From NCBI GenBank assembly GCA_028293765.1, contig JAQGOG010000122.1:1-60906 (forward strand): a stretch of 60,906 nt of DNA. Reading direction: 5' to 3'. Below, one piece after another: positions 11,467 through 19,272 of this stretch. Under the pieces are notes generated by a model that worked only from the letters and a program-made list of their open reading frames with translations, had not been told where the DNA came from and did not search any database. Positions within the stretch are counted from its first letter, which is position 1, and the number at the start of each line of letters is the position of its first letter. Origin of the DNA: Gammaproteobacteria bacterium. Its GTDB lineage: Bacteria; Pseudomonadota; Gammaproteobacteria; Steroidobacterales; Steroidobacteraceae. The position numbers and the translations under genes are program-made.

Positions 11467-14088
11467 ATGAAGAGCTTACCCGGCCTGTTGATCGCAGCGG
11501 TGTTCGCGACTCTGACCTTCGCGGTCTGGGCGTTCCTCAACCGTCCGACGCTCGAGCCGCCGTGGCCCGCCCGTATCCAGGGATTCGCGTTCTCGCCGTT
11601 CCGCATCGGCGAGGATCCGACTCACAAAGAAATGCCCACCGACGCGGAGATCGACACCGATCTCAAGCTGCTCGAAGGCAAGACCCTCGCCGTCCGCACG
11701 TACAGCAACGCCGGTAGTCTGGCCGACGTGCCGCAGCTCGCCGAGCGCCACGGGATCAACGTCACCGTCGGTGCCTGGGTCGATAACCATAAGGACATGG
11801 ACGAGACGGAAATCAGCACAGCGATAGAGCTCGCGCGTACTCACATCAACGTCGTGCGGGTCATCATTGGCAACGAAGTCGTCCTGCGCGGCGACATCCC
11901 CATCGAGCAGCTCGAGAAGTATCTCGACCGTGCGCGCGATGCGATCGGGCAGCCCGTGAGCACCGCCGAGCCCTGGCACGTATGGCTCGCACACCCGGAA
12001 CTCGCTGAACACGTCGATTTCATCGCCGTGCACCTGCTTCCGTATTGGGAGGGTGTCACTGTGGAGACGGCGGTCGACTATTCCTTTGCGCAGTTTCGCC
12101 GCCTGCAGAAAGCGTTTCCCGGCAAACCCATCGTAGTGGCCGAGATCGGTTGGCCGAGTCGTGGGAGAACGCGTGAGTCTGCCGTCGCTTCCGACGCGAA
12201 TGAAGCTCTGTTTCTACGCCGGTTTCTGAAACGCGCCGAGCACGACCAGATCGTTTACTACGTGATGGAAGCCTTCGACCAGCCTTGGAAGGCCTATCAG
12301 GAAGGCGCGGTCGGCTCGTACTGGGGCGTGTACGACGTGGAGCGTCAGCCGAAGTTCGAGTTTACGGCGCCTATAGTTCGGGTCCCGGAGTGGCACGTTC
12401 TCGCCGCCATCTCGGTCGCGGTGGCGCTTCTCGTGCTCGGTGTTCTCTACCTGAACAGCGAGACACTGCGCAATCGGGGGCGGAGTTTCCTGGCGATGGT
12501 GGTGTACACGGCCGCAACGATTGCTGTCTGGGTGTTCTACGATTTCACGCAGCAGTACATGACCGTCTCGAGCGTCGTCTCCGGCGTGCTGCTGCTGCTG
12601 GGAATGCTGGGCGTCATCCTCGTGCTGCTCGCTGAGGCACACGAGTGGGCTGAAGCGCACTGGGTCACCTACCGGCGGCGCCTGGGATCGCCCGTGCTCG
12701 CGAACGGGGAGCCGCAGCCCAAGGTTTCCATTCACGTTCCCGCGTACAACGAGCCGCCCGAGATGGTGATCGAGACGCTCGATGCGCTCGCCCGCCTGGA
12801 CTACTCGAACTATGAAGTGATCGTCATCGATAACAACACGAAGGACGAGAGCGTATGGCGTCCGGTCGAGGCGCATTGCGCGGCGCTCGGCGAGCGATTC
12901 CGATTCTTTCACGTGGCGCCCTTGAAAGGCTTCAAGGCCGGCGCGCTCAACTTCGCCCTGACGCGCACCGCGCCCGACGCGCAGATCGTCGCGGTCATCG
13001 ACAGCGACTACGTCGTGGATCCCAACTGGCTGCACGACCTCGTACCCGGATTTCAGGAGCCGCGCATCGCCATCGTGCAGGCACCGCAGGACTATCGCGA
13101 CGAGAGCGCGAACGCGTTCAAGGCAATGTGCTATGCCGAGTACCGCGGGTTCTTCCACATCGGCATGATCACGCGCAACGAGCGCAACGCGATCATCCAG
13201 CACGGCACGATGACCATGGTGCGGCGCAATCTGCTGCAGACCACCGGCTGGGCCGAGTGGTGCATCACCGAAGATGCGGAGCTGGGATTGCGGATCTTCG
13301 AGGCTGGTTTCGAGGCCAGCTACGTGCCCGCGAGTTACGGCCGCGGGCTGATGCCGGATACCTTCATCGACTTCAAGAAGCAGCGCTTCCGCTGGGCCTA
13401 CGGCGCCATGCAGATCCTCAAACGGCATGCGCGCGCCTTCTTTTTCGAAGGCGGTCCACTGTCGCCCGGGCAACGCTACCATTTCGTCGCCGGCTGGTTG
13501 CCGTGGGTCGCTGACGGCTGCAACATGCTTTTCAACATCGCAGCCCTCGGCTGGTCTGCGGCGATGGTGTTGGCTCCTGGGCGGATCGATCCGCCGCTCG
13601 TGATGTATTCGGTGCTGCCGCTGTCGCTGTTCACGTTCAAGCTCGCGAAGCTCGTACATCTGTATCGGGTCCGTGTCGGCGCGAATTTCCGGCAGACGGT
13701 AGCCGCCGCGATTGCCGGACTCGCCCTCACACACACCATAGGTACCGCAGTCATCAAGGGGCTGTTCACGCGCAGTGAACCGTTCTTCCGCACACCGAAG
13801 AAGGGCGAATCGGCGCGACTGCTGCACGCTCTCGCCGCTGCACGCGAGGAATCGCTGATGATGATCGGCTTGTGGCTGGCCGCGTGGGGCGTGGCGCACT
13901 CGCCGCAGCAGCAGGGCCCGGATCGGCTCGCGTGGATCGTGGTGCTGGTGATCCAATCGGTTCCCTACGCCTCGACCCTGCTGGCTTCACTTGCCAGTGC
14001 CTTCCCTCTGCCCGCACGCCTCCTGGGCATCGGTTATCGCCCCATTGCCTCCGCGCGGCAACGCGCGGAGGCCGATTCCGCGACTTAG
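11467..14088 (+). CDS. Membrane GH17-GT2 fusion, NdvB-like beta-(1,3)-glucan synthase
   Basis: An 873-residue inner-membrane protein. After an N-terminal anchor (about 5-25) comes a GH17 beta-1,3-glucanase/transglycosylase-like domain (about 30-290). Its general acid is in IGNEVV (Glu136) and its nucleophile in VAEIGWPS (Glu226), so both catalytic residues are kept. Two or three membrane helices (about 310-395) lead to a processive GT2 domain with DSDYV near 512, TEDAELG near 600 and QRFRW near 638, followed by four or more helices. This is the architecture of Pseudomonas aeruginosa NdvB, which makes cyclic beta-(1,3)-glucans linked to biofilm antibiotic tolerance. The GT2 part probably polymerises UDP-glucose and the periplasmic GH17 part trims or cyclises. 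The product is inferred, not shown. Confidence 0.87.
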   Translation: MKSLPGLLIAAVFATLTFAVWAFLNRPTLEPPWPARIQGFAFSPFRIGEDPTHKEMPTDAEIDTDLKLLEGKTLAVRTYSNAGSLADVPQLAERHGINVTVGAWVDNHKDMDETEISTAIELARTHINVVRVIIGNEVVLRGDIPIEQLEKYLDRARDAIGQPVSTAEPWHVWLAHPELAEHVDFIAVHLLPYWEGVTVETAVDYSFAQFRRLQKAFPGKPIVVAEIGWPSRGRTRESAVASDANEALFLRRFLKRAEHDQIVYYVMEAFDQPWKAYQEGAVGSYWGVYDVERQPKFEFTAPIVRVPEWHVLAAISVAVALLVLGVLYLNSETLRNRGRSFLAMVVYTAATIAVWVFYDFTQQYMTVSSVVSGVLLLLGMLGVILVLLAEAHEWAEAHWVTYRRRLGSPVLANGEPQPKVSIHVPAYNEPPEMVIETLDALARLDYSNYEVIVIDNNTKDESVWRPVEAHCAALGERFRFFHVAPLKGFKAGALNFALTRTAPDAQIVAVIDSDYVVDPNWLHDLVPGFQEPRIAIVQAPQDYRDESANAFKAMCYAEYRGFFHIGMITRNERNAIIQHGTMTMVRRNLLQTTGWAEWCITEDAELGLRIFEAGFEASYVPASYGRGLMPDTFIDFKKQRFRWAYGAMQILKRHARAFFFEGGPLSPGQRYHFVAGWLPWVADGCNMLFNIAALGWSAAMVLAPGRIDPPLVMYSVLPLSLFTFKLAKLVHLYRVRVGANFRQTVAAAIAGLALTHTIGTAVIKGLFTRSEPFFRTPKKGESARLLHALAAAREESLMMIGLWLAAWGVAHSPQQQGPDRLAWIVVLVIQSVPYASTLLASLASAFPLPARLLGIGYRPIASARQRAEADSAT

Positions 14089-14090
14089 AC

Positions 14091-15059
14091 GTGGCCGCCG
14101 AGCCTCTCGAAGGCCCCTTGGCAGTTGTGTCGACCCATGGCTCGGAGAGTCGCCCGAGCAGTAGCGGCCGGCTCAAGGCAATAGCGTCGATGCTCGTGGC
14201 GGTCGCCGCATTCTCCGGCATGGACGCGCTACTGAAGCTGTTCTCGGAACATTACCCGCCCATGGAGGTGGCGGTGCTGCGCGGGCTGGCGTCGCTCCCG
14301 TTCATGGCGCTGCCCGCTCTGATGACAGGCCGCTATCGCGATCTCAAGCCCAATCGGTTCGGCATGCACGCGCTGCGCGGCGCGCTCATGGTTGTCGTGC
14401 TAGGCGGCTTCATTTATGCCGTGCGCGCCTTATCGCTGGCGAACGCGTACTCGATCTTTCTGGCGGCACCACTCATCGTGACGGCTCTTTCGGTGCCGCT
14501 GCTCGGCGACCGCGTCGGTTGGCGCAACTGGCTCGCTATCGTTGTCGGACTCATTGGCGTGATCACGATGCTGAGGCCGTCACCGTCCAGCCTCGTCACT
14601 CTCGGCGCCGTTGCCGCGCTGGTGTCGGCAACGGCATACGCGTTAAGTGTCATCGCTCTGCGAGTCCTCACCCGCACGGACACTACGACGAGCGTGGTCT
14701 TCTGGACGATCAGTCTGATGACGGTATTTGCTGCGCTGATTGCAGTCCCCCAATGGGTCCCTTTGCAGCATGAGCATTGGAAGTGGCTGGTCGTGCTGGG
14801 TGTTTTCGGGGCCATCGGCCAACATCTGTTGACAGAGGCGTTCCGCCGCGCGCCGCCTGCGGTCGTGGCGCCGTTTGAGTACACCGCGCTCCTGTGGGGC
14901 ATTCTCATCGATTGGGCGGTGTGGAGCGTGTTGCCGGCCAGTCGCGTCTACCTCGGCGGCGGCATCGTGATGGCGAGCGGCCTCTACCTCATCTGGCACG
15001 AGCGTTCCTTGACAATTGCAAGCGCACGGCTGCGCGCTTCCTCGGACGCTCCGGTGTGA
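14091..15059 (+). CDS. DMT/EamA-family permease
   Basis: A roughly 322-residue, ten-helix inner-membrane protein of the drug/metabolite transporter superfamily, with two EamA repeats (about 25-160 and 170-305). Recognisable features are FSGMDALLKLFSEHYPP at the first helix and PLLGDRVGWRNWLAIVVGL. The substrate cannot be predicted. The start is uncertain: GTG at 14091 lies just after the previous stop, TTG at 14118 has GAAGG 4 bases upstream, and GTG at 14127 also fits; the conserved part begins near residue 30 of the longest version. It is tightly linked to the glucan synthase and may share its transcript. Confidence 0.85.
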   Translation: MAAEPLEGPLAVVSTHGSESRPSSSGRLKAIASMLVAVAAFSGMDALLKLFSEHYPPMEVAVLRGLASLPFMALPALMTGRYRDLKPNRFGMHALRGALMVVVLGGFIYAVRALSLANAYSIFLAAPLIVTALSVPLLGDRVGWRNWLAIVVGLIGVITMLRPSPSSLVTLGAVAALVSATAYALSVIALRVLTRTDTTTSVVFWTISLMTVFAALIAVPQWVPLQHEHWKWLVVLGVFGAIGQHLLTEAFRRAPPAVVAPFEYTALLWGILIDWAVWSVLPASRVYLGGGIVMASGLYLIWHERSLTIASARLRASSDAPV

Positions 15060-15150
15060 GGCTCGATCTACCCCACTGCGACGCTAGTTCCACAGCATCA
15101 TTTTTTTGGCAAGTCTTGCGCATCGGCGGCTTCGCCTAGAGCATGCGCGC

Positions 15151-15603
15151 ATGACATCCGAAGAACCCGAAAAGCGCATCGAGCGCTACCTGTACCAGTA
15201 CATTCCCCTATCTGCCGCAATGGGCGTGCAGGTCAGAACGGCCACTGCAGCCCACGTGAAGCTGGCGGCTCCCCTCAGGCCCAACGTAAACCACACCGAG
15301 ACGGTTTTCGGCGGCAGTGCCGCTGCGCTGGCGACGCTCTCCGCCTGGACGCTATTGCATCTGAGGCTCGAGGACGCCGGCCTCGATGCGCGGCTGGTCA
15401 TCCAGCGCAGCTCAATGGAATACGAGAAGCCGATCCCCGGCGATTTCGAAGCGGTCTGCCGCTTTGACGATGAGTCGGCGTGGGAGAGGTTCAAGGCGAC
15501 GCTCGCGCGGCGCGGTCGTGCGCGGATGACCCTGACCGCGCACCTCGTGCATCTGGCACAACGGGTGGCGTCCTTCGAAGGGGACTTCGTCGCCTTGCGG
15601 TAG
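15151..15603 (+). CDS. YiiD C-terminal-type hotdog thioesterase
   Basis: A 150-residue single-domain hotdog protein matching the C-terminal domain of E. coli YiiD/FabY-type proteins. The central helix carries NHTETVFGGSAAALATLSAW, and the strand motif IQRSSMEYEKPIPGDF is characteristic. These proteins are thought to cleave or bind acyl thioesters; the substrate is unknown. The ATG at 15151 gives the standard family N terminus; an upstream extension from 15106 has no homology. The N-terminal GNAT domain of full-length YiiD is absent here. Confidence 0.85.
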   Translation: MTSEEPEKRIERYLYQYIPLSAAMGVQVRTATAAHVKLAAPLRPNVNHTETVFGGSAAALATLSAWTLLHLRLEDAGLDARLVIQRSSMEYEKPIPGDFEAVCRFDDESAWERFKATLARRGRARMTLTAHLVHLAQRVASFEGDFVALR

Positions 15604-15692
15604 ATAACAGGCCGGTTTAGGTACCGTGTGGAATGATCGCGGCAAGCCGCTCGATGCGAACGCCGACGCCCCCGGATTGGACACGCTCCTAG

Positions 15693-16341
15693 ATGCCGGC
15701 CCTGGCGCTGATAGCAGTGCTGCTGGCAGCGGGGACCGTGCATCGTCGTCGGGCAGCGACCGCATTTCGGCGCGACGCAGTGGCTCGCGCTCACGGCTAC
15801 GAGCGTGCTGCATCTGGGTTAACTCGCTCGCACTGCAGGCCGGGTATCGCACGTCGGACCTTTCGCTCGTCTATCCGACCGCCCGCGGCTCCGGCCCACT
15901 GCCGTCTTTCATCGGCGCGACCTTGCTGCTCGAGAGCGGCCGACGCTGCTATCCGCGCTTGGCTTGATGCTAATCGTCGCCGGCATCCTACTGGTTGCGG
16001 GACTGACGCGGGAGCCGCACCGTGCGCCTAAAGTCGGTATCTCCTTCGGGCTCCTGACGGGCGCCTTTATCGCCGGCTACACCGTGAACGATGGATGGGC
16101 CGTTAAAGTGCTCGCGATTTCCCCCTTCATAGTCGATTTCACCGGCAATCTGCTACGCGTTCTCGTCCTAGCGCCTGTCGCCTGGCAGGACAGGGGAGAT
16201 TGGCGCGAGAGGCACGGGTCTATGCGTTTCCCGCGGCTGTTGTCAGCCCTCTCGGCTACATCCTCGTGCTGTTCGCGATGCGCGGGAAACGATCGCAGAA
16301 ATCTGCTCGATGGGGGCGTGCGCAGCGGGCGTGCGCAGCGG
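15693..16341 (+). pseudogene. Decayed EamA-type permease
   Basis: Fragments of one EamA permease appear in order in all three frames: MPALALIAVLLAAG (from 15693), TQWLALTATSVLHLG (from 15775, then a stop), LALQAGYRTSDLSLVYPTAR (from about 15826), LIVAGILLVAGLTREPHR through LVLAPVAWQD (15967-16190) and YAFPAAVVSPLGYILVLFAM (from about 16221). At least four frameshifts are needed to join them, and the last two helices are missing. The 3' edge runs into a perfect tandem 13-mer at 16316-16341. The gene is clearly non-functional, yet its protein-level conservation remains high, so the decay is recent. Confidence 0.88.
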
Positions 16342-16552
16342 GCGGCCGCAGTAGGCGATCATTAGTCACACAGGCTCCGCGTCGCTACATCTCATCGCTG
16401 CGACGCGAATTTCAACGCAACATACATGGAAGTGATTCGCATAGCAGTGCAGAATGGCCGCGCGCACAGCAGCGCCGATCGCCGTTGGAGGTCGCATGCT
16501 TCCCGCCCTCCATCGTGAATGATGCAGCTCGCAAACAAGGGGAAAACGCACC

Positions 16553-17761
16553 ATGAGCAACGCGGATATTCGGGGACGATTCATCTGGCACGAGTTGATG
16601 ACGACAGATCCGGACGCGGCCGGCGCCTTCTATTCGAAGGTGGTACCGTGGAAAACACAGCCCTCCGGAATGCCTTCCTACACGCTGTGGATGGCTGGCA
16701 AGACGCAGATCGGCGGACTGATGGCTCTGCCGGACGGCGAGGATGCCGGCACGCCCCCCCATTGGATCGTTTACATCGCCACGCCCGATGTCGATGCGAC
16801 GGTGGCAGAGGCCGAGCGGCTCGGCGGTAAGGTTTTGAAGAGCGCTTCCGACATTCCGAACACTGGCCGATTCGCGGTGCTGGCGGATCCTCAGGGCGCG
16901 GCGTTCGCGGTCTACACCCCGGCCAGTGCTGCGCAGGAAACCGGCAGCGCCGGCTCTCCGGGTGAGTTCACGTGGCACGAGCTGGCCACTACGGACTATG
17001 CGGCAGCGCTGCGCTTCTACGTCGAGCTCTTCGGTTGGGGAAAGGGCCCCGCTCACGACATGGGCGCGGCCCTGGGCATCTATCAGATCATCGATCGCCA
17101 GGGTGCGCAGGTCGGCGGCATCTACAACGTGCAAGCCCCGTCGACCCCGCCGCACTGGCTGAGTTATGTGCGGGTGACGGATTGCGCGAAGGCGACCGCG
17201 GCAGCCAAGGCAGCCGGTGGCCGGATTCTGCACGGGCCGCAAGAGGTCCCGGGCGGCAGCTGGATCACCATGATGATGGATCCGCAGGGCGGTACGTTCG
17301 CCGTAGTGGAGGCGCCAAAAGCGGACGCTGCAAAAGCGTCTGCCGAGGCGTCAAAGCCCAGGAAGGCGGCGGCTAAGGGTAACGCGGCCGCCGGAAAGGC
17401 GGAGGCTCCGAAGCCAGCAGCGCCGGCATCGGCGCCAGCGCCGAAACCGGTGAAGGCGACAGCAAAGAAGGTAGCCAGGAAAGCGGCGAAGAAGGCCGCC
17501 AAGACCGCGGGCAGGAAACCAACCGTCGCCAAGCGAGCGGCTGCGAAGAGCAAGAGCGCCGGCAGCAAGACAGGCAAGAAAACAGCGGCAAAGAAGACGG
17601 CCGGCAAGAAAACCGCTGCCAAAAAGCGGCCCGCTGCGAAGCGTCCGGTGGCTAAGAGGGCCGGGGCGAAGCGGGGTAAGTCGGTAGCAAAGAAGGGTTC
17701 GGCAGCCGGCAAGCGCGCTGGCGGCAAGAGCTCGCGAGGCAAGAGCACGAAACGGCGCTAA
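16553..17761 (+). CDS. Double VOC-domain protein with a histone H1-like tail
   Basis: A 402-residue protein. Residues 1-125 and 130-255 are two VOC (glyoxalase/bleomycin-resistance fold) domains of the COG3324 type, each opening with a WHEL motif (FIWHELMTTDPDAAGAFY and FTWHELATTDYAAALRFY). The last 147 residues are almost only Lys, Ala, Pro, Arg, Gly and Ser, rich in AAKK, GKKTAAKK and AKRP motifs, like bacterial histone H1-like proteins and the AlgP tail. The tail should bind DNA or other polyanions. No catalytic activity can be assigned to the VOC part. GGGG lies 9 bases before the ATG, and a strong terminator follows 18 bases after the stop, so it is monocistronic. The fusion is unusual; I know of no characterised example. 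Confidence 0.85.
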   Translation: MSNADIRGRFIWHELMTTDPDAAGAFYSKVVPWKTQPSGMPSYTLWMAGKTQIGGLMALPDGEDAGTPPHWIVYIATPDVDATVAEAERLGGKVLKSASDIPNTGRFAVLADPQGAAFAVYTPASAAQETGSAGSPGEFTWHELATTDYAAALRFYVELFGWGKGPAHDMGAALGIYQIIDRQGAQVGGIYNVQAPSTPPHWLSYVRVTDCAKATAAAKAAGGRILHGPQEVPGGSWITMMMDPQGGTFAVVEAPKADAAKASAEASKPRKAAAKGNAAAGKAEAPKPAAPASAPAPKPVKATAKKVARKAAKKAAKTAGRKPTVAKRAAAKSKSAGSKTGKKTAAKKTAGKKTAAKKRPAAKRPVAKRAGAKRGKSVAKKGSAAGKRAGGKSSRGKSTKRR

Positions 17762-17779
17762 GGTCGTTACGCCAAGGGC

Positions 17780-17827
17780 GCGTGGTGCCGGTCGGGGCAG
17801 ACCCGACCGGCACCACGCCTTTATTTC
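17780..17827 (+). terminator. Strong intrinsic terminator
   Basis: A perfect 17-bp stem (17780-17796 with 17802-17818), a 5-base loop and a CTTTATTT tail immediately follow the VOC/H1-like gene. It is the clearest rho-independent terminator in the window and points along the plus strand. Confidence 0.95.
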
Positions 17828-17899
17828 GGATGCGGTTCGGCAAGCGCGCCAACGCTGCTGGGTCAGGCCCTCCAGCGGCGAGCGCGGGTACGAAGTCTC

Positions 17900-18148
17900 T
17901 TACTGAGACGCCGCCTCGCCAGCGCGTCTCTGCTGCGCCGCCTGCTGATAGGCCGCGTCGATTTGCTGCTTCACGTGGGCCTCGGTCTCCTTCGCCCGAC
18001 GAAGCTCCTCAGCCTTTGACGCTCCTCCCGCAGCCGCTGCTGCTCCGGTCTCGGCAAGGCCGCAGCCAGTGAGGGTCACCGCAAAGACCAATGCAAGAGC
18101 GATACCGGGGATGCGGGTCGTGGCGGCCCGCGTAACGGGCAGGGACAT
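17900..18148 (-). CDS. Small lipoprotein of unknown function
   Basis: An 82-residue protein with a type II signal peptide ending in the lipobox LTGC (Cys near residue 29). The mature part is a short Ala/Gly linker followed by a charged helix (about 45-75) that looks like a coiled coil. The start at 18148 has GGAG 6 bases upstream; the ATG at 18154 has no room for a ribosome site. I do not recognise a family. It is isolated, convergent with the VOC/H1-like gene. Confidence 0.7.
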   Translation of the reverse strand: MSLPVTRAATTRIPGIALALVFAVTLTGCGLAETGAAAAAGGASKAEELRRAKETEAHVKQQIDAAYQQAAQQRRAGEAASQ

Positions 18149-18292
18149 CTTCATCTCCACATCGAATCGGAGGAGCCGCGAATCTACGCGGCCCTGACCT
18201 GAGTGCAAAGCGGCCATGGCGAAGTTCGTGACGCGTTCCTTATGGTTCACGACAACTCGTGGCAGTATCTCCTGCCCGTTCCGGAGCACAGC

Positions 18293-19135
18293 ATGGTCAA
18301 AGGAACTGTCTCGAGCCGTCCCCCTGAAACAGAACCGCGCGTCCGCCGCGGTTACTTCGAGAGTCGCTACGGGCAATTGCACGTTCACAATGCCATTCCC
18401 CCCGGGGGTGGTTTCGAGGAAGGCACACCGCTTCTGTGCCTTCACAAAAGCCCATTGTCGGGGCGCCTGTTCGAGCGCTTCCTGGCGCTGGCCGGTCGCG
18501 ACCGCTCGGTCTACGCCCCCGATATCCCGGGGTTCGGCGAATCGGATCCGCCGGCCTCGCGCCCGACCATGGTCGACTACGCGGCGGCGATCGGCGATTT
18601 TCTCGACAGCATGCGGTTCCGGCAGATCGACGTTCTGGGCTATCACACCGGATCTCTCGTCGCTACCGAGCTGGCCATCATTCGGCCCAAGCAGGTACGC
18701 CGCGTCGTTCTGATCTCCGTACCAGTTTTGACGGAAGGCGAGCGCGACGTCGTAAAACGCGCCTACCCCTCGACGCAGCCCGTCGCAGACGGCAGCCACC
18801 TGGCTAGCGAGTGGCAACGTACGGCGGACACCTACGGGCATGGCGCCCCTATCGAGCTGGTGACGCAGTCTTTCGTGGAAAAGCTGCGCAATGGCGTGCA
18901 TCCCGCCTGGCTAACTCATGCTGCGTTGCAATATCCCGTTCGGGAGCGGTTGGGCCTGATCACGCAGCAGGTCTTGTTGATGCGCCCGCGGGACGACCTG
19001 TGGGAGGCCACTTTGCGCGCGCGCGAGCTGCTCTTCAAAGCGCGCTGCATCGACCTGCAGGAGCAGGGACAAGGCCTGTTCGAGGCCGCTCCGGAGCTGG
19101 TGGCCGACGGGATCCGCGAGTTCCTGCGCGGCTGA
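18293..19135 (+). CDS. Alpha/beta hydrolase-fold protein lacking the nucleophile
   Basis: A 280-residue alpha/beta hydrolase-fold protein. The oxyanion region (LLCLHKSPLSGRLF), the PDIPGFGESD strand-loop and the elbow LGYHTGSLVA are all recognisable, but the elbow reads G-Y-H-T-G, with His where the nucleophilic Ser should be. The C-terminal position that normally carries the catalytic His reads QGQGLFEAAPE. It may therefore bind rather than hydrolyse, or use a different mechanism. The start at 18293 has CGGAGC 6 bases upstream; the longer ORF from 18203 has no such signal. It stands alone between the lipoprotein and the FHA gene. Confidence 0.78.
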   Translation: MVKGTVSSRPPETEPRVRRGYFESRYGQLHVHNAIPPGGGFEEGTPLLCLHKSPLSGRLFERFLALAGRDRSVYAPDIPGFGESDPPASRPTMVDYAAAIGDFLDSMRFRQIDVLGYHTGSLVATELAIIRPKQVRRVVLISVPVLTEGERDVVKRAYPSTQPVADGSHLASEWQRTADTYGHGAPIELVTQSFVEKLRNGVHPAWLTHAALQYPVRERLGLITQQVLLMRPRDDLWEATLRARELLFKARCIDLQEQGQGLFEAAPELVADGIREFLRG

Positions 19136-19272
19136 CGCTTGCGCTCCCCCTGCAAAATCCCTGCCGGCGATTTCGCGATTCCCCTCACACATTTATCGCA
19201 CGCAGGCGGTTCTGGCGAGCCCGGAGCGCTACACTTTTCCGATAAGGAACCGAAGGCCAGCGCGCAATCCCG

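Noticed and set aside
12214-13956. 580-residue open frame on the minus strand
   Set aside because: Antisense to the GT2 domain of the glucan synthase; composition of a shadow frame.
15964-16365. Intact 133-residue membrane protein gene
   Set aside because: It is the middle part of a permease whose other parts lie in the two other frames; hence a pseudogene fragment.
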